Source of the DNA: an uncultured Bacteroidota bacterium
Lineage (GTDB): Bacteria > Bacteroidota > Bacteroidia > NS11-12g > UBA9320
Assembly: GCA_913043145.1 (NCBI GenBank)
Contig: CAJWLP010000004.1
Coordinates: forward strand, 16,773 to 80,772
Direction of reading: 5' to 3'
Length of the DNA: 64,000 nt
The notes beneath the pieces were generated by a model. It saw only the letters and a list, made by a program, of their open reading frames with translations. It was not told the DNA's origin and made no database searches. This document shows positions 1 through 8,637 of this stretch, one piece after another (within the stretch, counting starts at the first letter, position 1; each line of letters begins with the position of its first letter). The position numbers and the translations under genes were made by a program.

Positions 1-898
1 AAACTACATCATAATAATTGTCGGGCACACGCAAAAATTCTACGCCTCTTGATACCAATTCTCGTACTGTTTTAATGATGTCATTAGTAGCAACAGCAAT
101 ATGTTGTACCCCAGGGCCTTCATAAAAGTCAAGGTATTCCTCAATTTGTGACTTCTTCTTCCCATCAGCAGGTTCATTGATTGGAAATTTAATTCGCCCA
201 TTTCCGTTACTCATTACCTTACTCATTAAAGCGGTGTAATCTGTTGAGATATCTTTGTCATCAAAAGAAACAATCTGAGCAAATCCAAGGACATCTTTAT
301 AAAAATTGACCCATGTATTCATCTGACCCAACTCCACATTTCCAACCATATGATCTATATACATTAAGCCAGTGCTTGTTGGATTGTAAGAAGACTCCCA
401 TGCAGTGTAACCAGGAAGAAAAACTCCGTTGTAATCTTGGCGTTCAACAAAAACATGGACAGTTTCCCCATAGGAGTAAATGCCTGATCGAATTACCTTG
501 CCCCCAGCATCCTCCTCTTGTGTTGGAGACATATAATGTTTCGCTCCACGTTTGATAGCCTCATTATAAGCTTCCGTAGCATCCGGAACCCATAAAGCAA
601 CAACCTTTACCCCATCACCGTGTGACTCAATATGTCTTCCAATATCTGTTCCACTTTTTAAGGGAGAAGTAAGAACTAATCTTATCTTATCCTGTTGTAA
701 AACATAGCTCTCTCTATCTTGTAAACCTGTTTCCAAACCTGCATAAGCAATACCCTGAAAACCAAACGCTGTTTTATAAAAATGAGCAGCTTGTTTGCTA
801 TTACTGACGTAAAGTTCTACATAATCAGTGCCAAGCAATGGCATAAAATCCTGTGCTTCATTATATAATTTAGGTAGTGTCTGTGTATTCGTATTCAT
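1..898 (-). CDS. hppD: 4-hydroxyphenylpyruvate dioxygenase, C-terminus outside window
   Basis: This Fe(II) dioxygenase converts 4-hydroxyphenylpyruvate to homogentisate in tyrosine catabolism. The visible 299 codons hold two vicinal-oxygen-chelate halves. His183 (in YIDHMVGN) and His266 (in GPGVQHIAVA) match the first two iron ligands of the family; the third ligand, a Glu near the C-terminus, lies beyond position 1, so the gene is partial only because of the window edge. The start is the ATG at 898, giving MNTNTQTLPK. A perfect 7-bp inverted repeat (900-918) sits directly before the start. The downstream partner is not visible. The assignment is firm. Confidence 0.95.
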   Translation of the reverse strand, partial: MNTNTQTLPKLYNEAQDFMPLLGTDYVELYVSNSKQAAHFYKTAFGFQGIAYAGLETGLQDRESYVLQQDKIRLVLTSPLKSGTDIGRHIESHGDGVKVVALWVPDATEAYNEAIKRGAKHYMSPTQEEDAGGKVIRSGIYSYGETVHVFVERQDYNGVFLPGYTAWESSYNPTSTGLMYIDHMVGNVELGQMNTWVNFYKDVLGFAQIVSFDDKDISTDYTALMSKVMSNGNGRIKFPINEPADGKKKSQIEEYLDFYEGPGVQHIAVATNDIIKTVRELVSRGVEFLRVPDNYYDVV

Positions 899-899
899 A

Positions 900-918
900 T
901 TGTATTGTTTTAATACAA
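900..918 (-). promoter_or_regulatory. Inverted repeat at the hppD start, candidate operator
   Basis: TTGTATT and AATACAA form a perfect 7-bp inverted repeat around a 5-nt spacer, ending 2 nt before the hppD start codon. It partly overlaps a TAATTTTG element (minus strand, 916-923) that fits the Bacteroidota -7 consensus TAnnTTTG. This is the position of a repressor or Lrp-type operator, but no regulator gene is visible and AT-rich repeats can arise by chance. Confidence 0.35.
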
Positions 919-961
919 AATTAAGCTTGAGCCTCACAATAAAAAAACAGTTAGAAAAGAC

Positions 962-1408
962 TTATTCTTTATTTCTACTATCTAGCCAAACTGTTACTGG
1001 TCCATCATTGACTAAACCTACCCGCATCATAGCCCCAAACTGACCTGTCTGTGTGGATATTTGCTTTTGACACTCGGTTACAAAGGTTTGATAAAGGGGT
1101 AAAGCAATATCTGGATGAGCAGCATTTATAAAAGAGGGTCTATTCCCTTTTTTGGTAGATGCATGGAGTGTGAACTGACTTACAACCAATAGCTCTCCAC
1201 TAACATCCTTTATGCTTTGGTTCATTTTCCCATTAACATCCTCAAATAGTCGCATTTTAATAATCTTATTTGACAACCAAGTAATATCAGTTTGGTCATC
1301 TGTATCTTGAACCCCGATTAGAACCAATAAACCCTTATCTATTGAAGAAATTTTTTTTTCATTCACCTCTACATAGGCTTCAGATACACGTTGGACCAAT
1401 GCTCTCAT
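962..1408 (-). CDS. dtd: D-aminoacyl-tRNA deacylase (DTD)
   Basis: Hydrolyses the ester bond of D-aminoacyl-tRNAs (and glycyl-tRNA-Ala) so that D-amino acids do not enter protein synthesis; it acts as a cytoplasmic homodimer. The 148 residues match the usual length. Both DTD signatures are present: SQFTL at residues 77-81 and NDGPVT at 134-139, the motifs that line the active site. The N-terminus MRALVQRVSEA is typical, so the ATG at 1408 is secure. It lies upstream of hppD on the same strand, 63 bp apart; functional coupling with hppD is not evident. Confidence 0.96.
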   Translation of the reverse strand: MRALVQRVSEAYVEVNEKKISSIDKGLLVLIGVQDTDDQTDITWLSNKIIKMRLFEDVNGKMNQSIKDVSGELLVVSQFTLHASTKKGNRPSFINAAHPDIALPLYQTFVTECQKQISTQTGQFGAMMRVGLVNDGPVTVWLDSRNKE

Positions 1409-1492
1409 ACCACAATTTTAATACATATTATAAAAATCATAATAGGTAAAAAAGGATGAAACAAACTAGCAAAATCATGTAATAAATATATT

Positions 1493-1521
1493 TTGTTTTT
1501 AATTAACCCAAATTATATTTG
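1493..1521 (+). promoter_or_regulatory. Bacteroidota-type promoter for tRNA-Val
   Basis: TTG at 1493-1495 (within a TTTTG) is followed after 18 nt by TATATTTG at 1514-1521. This fits the known Bacteroidota sigma-A consensus TTG-N17-23-TAnnTTTG. The tRNA begins 11 nt downstream, consistent with a very short 5' leader. Confidence 0.7.
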
Positions 1522-1531
1522 CAGCCCTTTT

Positions 1532-1606
1532 GGGAGCTTAGCTCAGTTGGTTTAGAGCATCTGCCTTACAAGCAGAGGGTCGCTGGTTCGAATCCAGCAG
1601 TTCCCA
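1532..1606 (+). tRNA. tRNA-Val (anticodon TAC)
   Basis: A full cloverleaf can be drawn. The acceptor stem pairs GGGAGCT with AGTTCCC with one G-T pair. The D arm is GCTC/GAGC. The anticodon stem TCTGC/GCAGA encloses loop CTTACAA with anticodon TAC at 1567-1569. The T arm carries the GGTTCGAATCC signature. The 3' CCA is not encoded after the discriminator A. It has its own promoter upstream and terminator downstream, so it looks like a single-gene unit. Confidence 0.97.
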
Positions 1607-1627
1607 CACTGATTATCAAATGAATAG

Positions 1628-1655
1628 AGTCTCGCTTAACGGCGGGACTTTTTTT
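1628..1655 (+). terminator. Rho-independent terminator after tRNA-Val
   Basis: AGTCTCGC (1628-1635) pairs with GCGGGACT (1642-1649) in an 8-bp stem with one G-T pair and a 6-nt loop, followed by a run of seven T (1649-1655). It lies 22 nt after the tRNA. The remaining bases up to 1799 show no gene. Confidence 0.85.
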
Positions 1656-1799
1656 ATTTGCGTTTACAAAAACAATCATAAGATGCTTAAAAAATGACAC
1701 CAATTTGTTAGATGTGAAACAGGACACATGAAAAAGGGGTGTTAATTCGTTGTATAACTTCCAAGAGTATATTTATTATTTTGCCTTCTCAAGAAAAGC

Positions 1800-4262
1800 A
1801 TGAAAAAAGCTCTCAAAATATTGGTCGCTGTTTTAATAATTATTACAGGAATCTCAGCAGCACTGTTTTTTTACTTTCAAAAAAACATACAACCAATGTT
1901 GGTTTCTGAAATAAGTAAATCACTTGCCGTTCGTGTAAGTGTGGATGATATTAAAGTTACCCGAATACTGGATTTCCCTAAAATTGGTGTTCGACTTTCT
2001 AATATATCTGTAGAAGAAAGTGTTCCTTTTTATAAAGATAAACTAATCAAAGCCAACGAGGTAAATTTATATTTAAATATTGTGAAACTTTATCAAGGCA
2101 AATATATCATTGATGAAATTTCAATAAGAGGGGGAACTATTAACATTGTAGACTTCGTAAACTCAAATAACTATGATATAATTAAGTCATCTAATGATAA
2201 AAGATCTAAGAACATAGGTTTTGAAATTGATCAACTTAAACTGCTGAATTGTTCCTTAAAATATAACCATATTCCCTCCAAAACGAATATTAATGGATTT
2301 ACCTCATTATCCAATATTGGCATCAAGTACAATAATTCGTCTACATACTTAAAGATTAAATCTGATCTTAAAAAACTAAATCTTTTAGTTAGTAATGATG
2401 ACTACATTGATGATAAAAATGTATCGTTTGACACTAAAATTATTGTAAATACAAACCTCAAAACAATAATCATTGACCCAACTGAATTAAACATTGAAAG
2501 TATTAATCTTTCAACTCATGGTAAAATAAATTATGATGAATCCTCGCTTGTTGATATTAAATTCAAAAATGGAAGAGCGGATGCCAAAAATTTAATTCAT
2601 ATTTTACCAACCAGCTTAAAAAATAATTTTGATAATTTTAATCTTGACGGGAACCTTGCTATCGATGGATTTATAAATGGAAATTCAAGCAAAAATGGAA
2701 AGTTATCTATCGGGTTTGAATATGAACTGACTGATGGCAACTTAATAATGAAAGAAAATAAAATCGGTATAAATCAACTTGATGCAAAAGGCATGTTTTC
2801 TATGCCAAATTTAGAAAATATTAAAAATTCCACGTTCTATTGTAAACTAAGAAGTGCAAGTAATGGCTCAAATCATGTTGAAGGAAATATTGAGGTCATT
2901 GATTTTGAAAAGCCAAGAATAAAATGGCAGGGTTCAGCAAAATTAGATCCTGTGTTCATTTCTAAATTTACGCCTAATCCAAATTTTATTCCCTCAGCCG
3001 GTTTAATAAATTTAAATGGCTCTATATCAATTACTTATGATATAAACCAAAGTAAAATAATACCCAATACTTTTGACTACAATGGTGCAATTTCTATAAA
3101 AAACATTCAAGGTAAAATTATAAATCCTGAACTAACTATTCATGAATTAAGTGCAGAAGTTCAATCAAAAGATGATAGTCTAATTATTCAAAATACACTA
3201 ATCAATTATAACCAAACTCAAGCAAATATAAGTGGCTATATTGAGAATGTAGCATCCATATTTAACGACAAAAATCAAACTAAATTTATTGGTGATTTGG
3301 AAGTTAATAACTTATATATTAATGAATTATTAACTGAAGATTCAACGACCAAAACAGAAAATAACAACAATGAATTATCCCCAATTCATTTCAAGTTAAC
3401 AACCAAAGTAAACAATTTTAATATTAATGATTTTAAAGCCGAATCAATTAATGGAACATTGATTTCTGACAAAAAATCAATTCAACTAAAAGACCTCAAA
3501 ATGGCTGCACTTGACGGTACAATATATGGGGATGTGTCAATGAATAATTGGGGTGAAAATTATCTACTTGACATACAAAGTGAATTACATGAAGTCAATA
3601 TCAAAAAACTATTTAGCCAGTTTAATAATTTTTATCAGGGTGAAATTACAGATAAAAATATAAGTGGAATATTAGATGGTAGTATTGTTACCAAAGTGAT
3701 TTTGAATCATGATTATGAACCAATTCTACCTAAACTCTATGCTAAATCAACAATAACAATTGAAAATGGTGCTTTGACTGGATATGAGCCACTAAAAGAA
3801 CTTTCATCCTTTGTTCACGTTAAAGATTTAGAAAACATAAAGTTTAAAACATTGAATAATTCTATTGAAATATTTGATGAAACTATTTTTATTCCAAAAA
3901 TGAAAATTGAGAATAACGCACTCAACCTCCAACTAGAAGGCACGCATACCTTTGACAATTTAATGTCTTATGCTATGGAAATAAGTGTAGCAGAATTGCT
4001 AGCAACAAAGGCAAATTGGATAGCTAAAAAAGCAGAAAAAAGAATTGAAAGAAATAAGAATGGCGGACTTACTGCATACGTACTCATGGAAGGAACTCCA
4101 AATGATCTAAAAATTAAATATGATCGATCAACCGTAAAGGAAAATATCAAAGAAGAAGTTAGGAACGAAAAAAAGAGGTTCATACAAACATTAAAGGGAG
4201 AAAGTACGCTGCAAGATCAAAAGAAAAAAATAAAAAGTTACGACGACATTTGGGACGAATAA
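1800..4262 (+). CDS. AsmA-family envelope protein
   Basis: An 820-residue protein with one N-terminal membrane anchor (about residues 5-27), then a long region rich in short beta-strands and an AsmA-like C-terminal part (roughly residues 530-760) ending in a charged tail. AsmA/TamB-like proteins sit in the inner membrane with a large periplasmic part and are implicated in lipid transport or outer-membrane assembly. The assignment rests on overall architecture, not on catalytic residues. The start ATG at 1800 directly gives the anchor MKKALKILVAV. It ends 1 nt before the convergent hemW stop. An Omp85-type gene lies one gene away (5440), which recalls the TamA/TamB pairing. Confidence 0.8.
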   Translation: MKKALKILVAVLIIITGISAALFFYFQKNIQPMLVSEISKSLAVRVSVDDIKVTRILDFPKIGVRLSNISVEESVPFYKDKLIKANEVNLYLNIVKLYQGKYIIDEISIRGGTINIVDFVNSNNYDIIKSSNDKRSKNIGFEIDQLKLLNCSLKYNHIPSKTNINGFTSLSNIGIKYNNSSTYLKIKSDLKKLNLLVSNDDYIDDKNVSFDTKIIVNTNLKTIIIDPTELNIESINLSTHGKINYDESSLVDIKFKNGRADAKNLIHILPTSLKNNFDNFNLDGNLAIDGFINGNSSKNGKLSIGFEYELTDGNLIMKENKIGINQLDAKGMFSMPNLENIKNSTFYCKLRSASNGSNHVEGNIEVIDFEKPRIKWQGSAKLDPVFISKFTPNPNFIPSAGLINLNGSISITYDINQSKIIPNTFDYNGAISIKNIQGKIINPELTIHELSAEVQSKDDSLIIQNTLINYNQTQANISGYIENVASIFNDKNQTKFIGDLEVNNLYINELLTEDSTTKTENNNNELSPIHFKLTTKVNNFNINDFKAESINGTLISDKKSIQLKDLKMAALDGTIYGDVSMNNWGENYLLDIQSELHEVNIKKLFSQFNNFYQGEITDKNISGILDGSIVTKVILNHDYEPILPKLYAKSTITIENGALTGYEPLKELSSFVHVKDLENIKFKTLNNSIEIFDETIFIPKMKIENNALNLQLEGTHTFDNLMSYAMEISVAELLATKANWIAKKAEKRIERNKNGGLTAYVLMEGTPNDLKIKYDRSTVKENIKEEVRNEKKRFIQTLKGESTLQDQKKKIKSYDDIWDE

Positions 4263-4263
4263 A

Positions 4264-5394
4264 TCAACTCATAAAAAGTGTGCTTGAAATATGATCCGCG
4301 AATAGCATGCCTTTATCTGTCAGTTTCATTTTTGAATTTTTCATTTCTAACCAATTTAATGAAGTCCAATACTTAATATCCTCCTCAAATATGGAAGCAA
4401 CATTGTAATTATACTTGTCAGATAACAACTTTAAATCCACTCCCCATTTAGTCCGCAATCCAGTCAATAAATACTCATTCATTCGATTATTTATTGTGAG
4501 TTTTTCAGTCTCAAAAGATCGATTTCCTGAACGGATAAATTCAAGATAAGATTGATTGTTACTCACATTCCAATGCCTACTAATGCCATCATAACTATGA
4601 GCCGACGGACCAACTCCTAGGTATTTGTTGCCACTCCAATATGATGAATTATGTTTTGAATAATTACCTGGCTTACAAAATGATGAAACCTCATAATGCT
4701 CCCAACCGAGATCCCTGGTCTGTTGGACCAGTATTTGATAATGACCTGACGAAGTTTCATCACTTGGTTTCTTATATTTCCCTTGATTTACTAATTTAAC
4801 ATACGGAGTATTTTCTTCCATGGTTAAACTATAAGCCGAAAGATGGTTTACAGGTAAATTAAGAGCCTCTTTAAGACTATCTGACCATTCTCTGTCACCA
4901 AGTTGAGGAAGGCCATAAATTAAATCTAATGTTATATTATTAAAACCTGCCTCTGCGGCATATTCAATAGATTTTTTAGCTTGACAAGCATCATGGCTCC
5001 TATTCATCCATTTAAGATGCTCATCATTTAAACTCTGAATTCCAATACTTAATCGATTAATCCCAACAAACTTTAATTCTCTTAAATATTCTTTAGATAA
5101 GTCATCAGGATTACATTCAAATGTTATTTCAGCATTTTTTTCAATGTTATAATGACCATAGACCACTCCTAAAATTTCATCGATTTCTTTTATAGACAAA
5201 ACACTCGGAGTTCCTCCTCCAAAATAAATGGAACTGATCGATTCCTTCGAATCAAAAAAATCTTTTCTTTTCTTTAATTCCTGGCAAATTGCTGTGATAA
5301 TTTTTTCTTTTATTTTAAATGAAACTGAAAAATGAAAATCACAATAAAAACATGCCTTTTTACAAAATGGTATATGGATATATATTCCTGACAA
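4264..5394 (-). CDS. hemW: Radical SAM heme chaperone HemW
   Basis: HemW binds a [4Fe-4S] cluster and heme and hands heme to acceptor proteins; it is often misnamed oxygen-independent coproporphyrinogen oxidase. The cluster motif CKKACFYC uses Cys11, Cys15 and Cys18 (CX3CX2C) followed by DF, as in HemW and unlike HemN. At 376 residues with the HemN C-terminal domain it is of family length. A stop codon lies immediately upstream in frame, so the TTG at 5394 is the only reasonable start, giving MSGIYIHIPF. It is convergent with the AsmA-like gene, and hemD is nearby at 7894. Confidence 0.93.
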   Translation of the reverse strand: MSGIYIHIPFCKKACFYCDFHFSVSFKIKEKIITAICQELKKRKDFFDSKESISSIYFGGGTPSVLSIKEIDEILGVVYGHYNIEKNAEITFECNPDDLSKEYLRELKFVGINRLSIGIQSLNDEHLKWMNRSHDACQAKKSIEYAAEAGFNNITLDLIYGLPQLGDREWSDSLKEALNLPVNHLSAYSLTMEENTPYVKLVNQGKYKKPSDETSSGHYQILVQQTRDLGWEHYEVSSFCKPGNYSKHNSSYWSGNKYLGVGPSAHSYDGISRHWNVSNNQSYLEFIRSGNRSFETEKLTINNRMNEYLLTGLRTKWGVDLKLLSDKYNYNVASIFEEDIKYWTSLNWLEMKNSKMKLTDKGMLFADHISSTLFMS

Positions 5395-5439
5395 TTATAA
5401 TTTTTACTAATGCAATATCGTTTATTTTTGTAATTAAAC

Positions 5440-7179
5440 GTGTACAAAGTTTTAGTAATCACTAGCTTATTTATCCTTCCTTTTTTTTGCAAAGCTCAAA
5501 TGGTCACTTTGAGCATTAAAAGTGAGAGTAACACATCCTACACCCAATTGCCTGACTCTTCATCTGTTTTTCGTAAACTACAACAAGAAATAAATAACTA
5601 TCGCACTAAAGGCTTCATAGCTGCGAGCATTGACTCAACAAAATATGCTAATGACACAATTATTGCGTACTTAAACCATGGTGTTCCATTCGCACATATG
5701 GAAATTAATACCCATAATCTTCCTGATGAGTACATAGGATCAGCTAAAAGACAGACCTTAAATTTAGTTACGTTTTCAAAATTGCAAAAAAAAGTGATGC
5801 AAGATTATGAAAACAAGGGTTTCCCGTTTGTCTCTATATCTCTTACAGAACCAAAAATTAAAGAAGATACATTGGTCGCGAATATCATATTAGATCCATA
5901 TATACAGTTTGTTTATGACACCATTGTTGTTATTGGTAATTCTAGCCTATCAAAAAAATACTTATGCAAATATCTCGATATTGAAGAAGGGGCTCTATAC
6001 AACGAGGGAAATATTAAAAACATCGATACCAAGCTTGAAAATTTGCCCTTAGTAAAAGTCAAATCAGAGACTCAGATTCTTTTTTTTAGGGGAAGAGTCA
6101 GAATTATATTAAATATTGACGATTCATCAATAGATCAGTTTGACGGCATTATAGGCTTAGCCCCAAATAGTAATAACGTTGAAGAAAATACTCTTTTAAT
6201 AACCGGAGAACTAAATGTTAAATTAAATAATTTATTTAAAAGTGGAAAACAGTTACAAATTCAATGGAAAAACTACCTCAAAAACTCTCAAAAACTTAAT
6301 TTATCTTCAACCATTCCATACCTTTTTAACTCAAAATTTGGAATTAATGGAGAATTTAAACTTAATAAATTTGACACATTATTCTTAAACTTAAATAGCC
6401 AACTTTCCATTAGACATCAGAACAGTGGCAACAATTACATTCAATTTTATTACCAAAATATACAAAGCAATCTCTTAAGCGTTGACACCAATTCTATCAG
6501 GTTGCAAGAAAGAATTCCTAGCAATAACCCCTTCAATATTGACAACTATGGCCTGAGCATGTATAAGAAAAAAGTTGATTATTTAAATAATCCAAGAAGA
6601 GGATTTGCGATTCTGACTGATCTTGCTATTGGCCAAAAAACTATAAAAAAAAATAGAGTAATAAATAACATGAAATTTTTTGACTCGGAAACAGGAAAAA
6701 CTTTATCACTTTATGACACTATCAAACTGAAACAATTAAGACTAAATGCATTTATAAACTTAACATCGTTTATTCCAATCAAAGAGAAAAGTACCATTCA
6801 CCAAAATTTATCATTTAGAGGGTTGTTCAGTGAGCAAGTATTTTTTAACGAACTATACAATTTTGGTGGTTATTCTAACTTAAAAGGATTTGATGAAAAT
6901 GAGTTTTTTGCTAGTAAATCACTCATTTATACACTAGAATATCGATATCTTATTGGAACAAATAGCTATATAGGCTTATTTATAAATGCTGCAGCATACG
7001 AAGACAAAATTAAAAGCTCATCAATCATTTATGATAAACCAATTGGATTTGGTCTTTCTAGTAATCTTGAAATTGGGCAAGGTATTCTTAACATATCTTA
7101 TGCTTTAGGATCTCAAAATAATAATGGATTTCAATTGGGTTCAGCTAAGATACATTTTGGAATTATTAATTATTTCTAA
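5440..7179 (+). CDS. Omp85-family outer-membrane protein (TamA/BamA-like)
   Basis: A 579-residue protein with a signal peptide (about 1-19, ending CKAQ), POTRA-like repeats in the first about 210 residues and a C-terminal 16-strand barrel of the bacterial surface antigen family. Such proteins insert or translocate proteins at the outer membrane. The loop-6 motif usually read (V/L)RGF/Y appears here as LKGFDENEF, with Lys replacing the near-invariant Arg. The start is GTG at 5440, with an in-frame stop just upstream and a TATTTTTG promoter-like element at 5423-5430. It is followed 7 nt later by the DUF4271 gene and then hemD, probably one operon. Confidence 0.85.
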   Translation: MYKVLVITSLFILPFFCKAQMVTLSIKSESNTSYTQLPDSSSVFRKLQQEINNYRTKGFIAASIDSTKYANDTIIAYLNHGVPFAHMEINTHNLPDEYIGSAKRQTLNLVTFSKLQKKVMQDYENKGFPFVSISLTEPKIKEDTLVANIILDPYIQFVYDTIVVIGNSSLSKKYLCKYLDIEEGALYNEGNIKNIDTKLENLPLVKVKSETQILFFRGRVRIILNIDDSSIDQFDGIIGLAPNSNNVEENTLLITGELNVKLNNLFKSGKQLQIQWKNYLKNSQKLNLSSTIPYLFNSKFGINGEFKLNKFDTLFLNLNSQLSIRHQNSGNNYIQFYYQNIQSNLLSVDTNSIRLQERIPSNNPFNIDNYGLSMYKKKVDYLNNPRRGFAILTDLAIGQKTIKKNRVINNMKFFDSETGKTLSLYDTIKLKQLRLNAFINLTSFIPIKEKSTIHQNLSFRGLFSEQVFFNELYNFGGYSNLKGFDENEFFASKSLIYTLEYRYLIGTNSYIGLFINAAAYEDKIKSSSIIYDKPIGFGLSSNLEIGQGILNISYALGSQNNNGFQLGSAKIHFGIINYF

Positions 7180-7186
7180 TAATTAG

Positions 7187-7882
7187 ATGAACTTTGAAGC
7201 ATTGAAAGAAACAATCATTATACATGAGCTATTACTAAGACATGAGGTTCCTGGAATTCTTAAGTACTCACTTATTCTAGCCTTACTTCTAATTGCTTTT
7301 ATATATGTTCTAATTCCTAACTTATTTCTTCACATAAAGCATTTATCATTAATCCCAATTCAAAGGTTTCAATGGCAAAGTGAAAAATATAATGAGAATA
7401 TTATCTTTCGATTAAGTTCGTTTTTTTTTGTGACCTTAATATTTAGCATAGCTATTTACTCTTATTTACCCGATATATATTGGTTTAATGAGACTGATAC
7501 AATGAGATTCTTTATAATATTAGGGGGTATTGTAAGCTTATTCTTAGTTAAACTAATGTTAGATTACTCTTACTTTCAACTACATAGAGCCAAACAAACA
7601 TTCAACTTAATTATTGATTATCAATATGGCATAAATCAATTATTTGCCATTATAATTGGAAGCTTAACTCTTGTAGATGTATACTCCTATGGATTAATTA
7701 GCAAGTTCTACATAGTGGTCTTAATAACATTATTGATATACCTTGCTCTTCGATTTATTGGTACCACAGTTATTCTAATAAACAATTTTAGCTATCCCAT
7801 TTTAACTGTAATTGTTTACCTTTGCACATTCGAATTTATATGTGTAATGGTTTTCATGAAGGTATTGTTCGATAACATATAA
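7187..7882 (+). CDS. DUF4271 integral membrane protein
   Basis: A 231-residue, strongly hydrophobic protein with about six to seven predicted membrane segments and no soluble domain. It matches the DUF4271 family, which in Bacteroidota is often encoded directly beside uroporphyrinogen-III synthase, as here. No catalytic motif is visible and the function is unknown; the conserved neighbourhood suggests a link to heme metabolism, which is inference. It lies 7 nt after the Omp85 gene and 11 nt before hemD. ATG start at 7187. Confidence 0.8.
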   Translation: MNFEALKETIIIHELLLRHEVPGILKYSLILALLLIAFIYVLIPNLFLHIKHLSLIPIQRFQWQSEKYNENIIFRLSSFFFVTLIFSIAIYSYLPDIYWFNETDTMRFFIILGGIVSLFLVKLMLDYSYFQLHRAKQTFNLIIDYQYGINQLFAIIIGSLTLVDVYSYGLISKFYIVVLITLLIYLALRFIGTTVILINNFSYPILTVIVYLCTFEFICVMVFMKVLFDNI

Positions 7883-7896
7883 GGAGATAAAAATTG
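7881..7896 (+). promoter_or_regulatory. Shine-Dalgarno site deciding the hemD TTG start
   Basis: AAGGAG at 7881-7886 stands 7 nt before TTG at 7894-7896. A strong Shine-Dalgarno sequence is uncommon in Bacteroidota, where translation relies little on it; here it supports the non-ATG start. Confidence 0.6.
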
Positions 7897-8637
7897 AGCA
7901 TTAAAAGTATTCTTATTTCTCAACCACACCCCGGTGGCAAAAAAACTGTTTATGACACCCTGACCGAAAAATTTGGAGTTAAGGTGGATTTTCACCCATT
8001 CATAGAAGTTAAAGCTGTTCCGGCAAGGGACTTACGCAAGCAAAAACTTCGGATTCTTGATCATGATGCCATTATTTTCAATTCAAGAAATGCAATTGAC
8101 CATTTTTTCAGAATAGTTGAGGAAATGAAAGTAGATATTCCTACCACAATGAAGTATTTCTGTACCAATGAAGGAGTTTCTTTGTACATTCAGAAATATA
8201 CTCAGCTGAGGAAAAGAAAAATGTTTGTAGGAAAAGGTACTAATTCCTCATTTTTAGACCTCCTAAAAAAACATAAAACACTCAATTATCTCTTTCCTTG
8301 TTCTAATATACGTAATGAGGTTATTCCTAATTTTTTGGAAAAAATGGAAATCAACCATACAGAAGCAATCATGTATCACACAGTGAATTCAGATTTGTCT
8401 GATTTAGCAAGCGTTTATTATGACATCTTAGTCTTTTTTAGCCCACAGGGTATTTCATCGTTATTTGCGAATTTTCCGGATTTTGAACAAGAAGATCGAG
8501 CAATTGCTGGTTGGGGTAAAACAACAGATCTAGCTTTGACAGAAGCTGGATTAAAGAATACAATAGCAGCACCATCTCCCCAGCACCCTAGTATGGTTGC
8601 AGCTTTAGAAGCCTTTATTAAAAGTAAGCTTAAATAA
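7894..8637 (+). CDS. hemD: Uroporphyrinogen-III synthase
   Basis: Cyclises and inverts ring D of hydroxymethylbilane to give uroporphyrinogen III, the branch point of heme and corrin synthesis. The 247 residues show the two-lobed HemD pattern: ILISQPHPGGK near the N-terminus, DAIIFNSRNAIDHF around residue 63, and a second lobe with the ILVFFSPQGISSLF stretch and the C-terminal PSPQHPSMVAAL signature. Sequence conservation in this family is low, but these hallmarks and the DUF4271 neighbour fit. Start TTG with an AAGGAG site. Its 3' end overlaps the convergent methyltransferase by 8 nt. Confidence 0.9.
   Translation: MSIKSILISQPHPGGKKTVYDTLTEKFGVKVDFHPFIEVKAVPARDLRKQKLRILDHDAIIFNSRNAIDHFFRIVEEMKVDIPTTMKYFCTNEGVSLYIQKYTQLRKRKMFVGKGTNSSFLDLLKKHKTLNYLFPCSNIRNEVIPNFLEKMEINHTEAIMYHTVNSDLSDLASVYYDILVFFSPQGISSLFANFPDFEQEDRAIAGWGKTTDLALTEAGLKNTIAAPSPQHPSMVAALEAFIKSKLK

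Noticed and set aside
313..555. Plus-strand open frame opposite hppD
   Set aside because: It is antisense to a clearly conserved enzyme, and its protein shows no family features.
1532..1606. tRNA-Val as an attachment site for an integrated element
   Set aside because: No integrase, no direct repeat of the tRNA 3' end and no foreign genes nearby.
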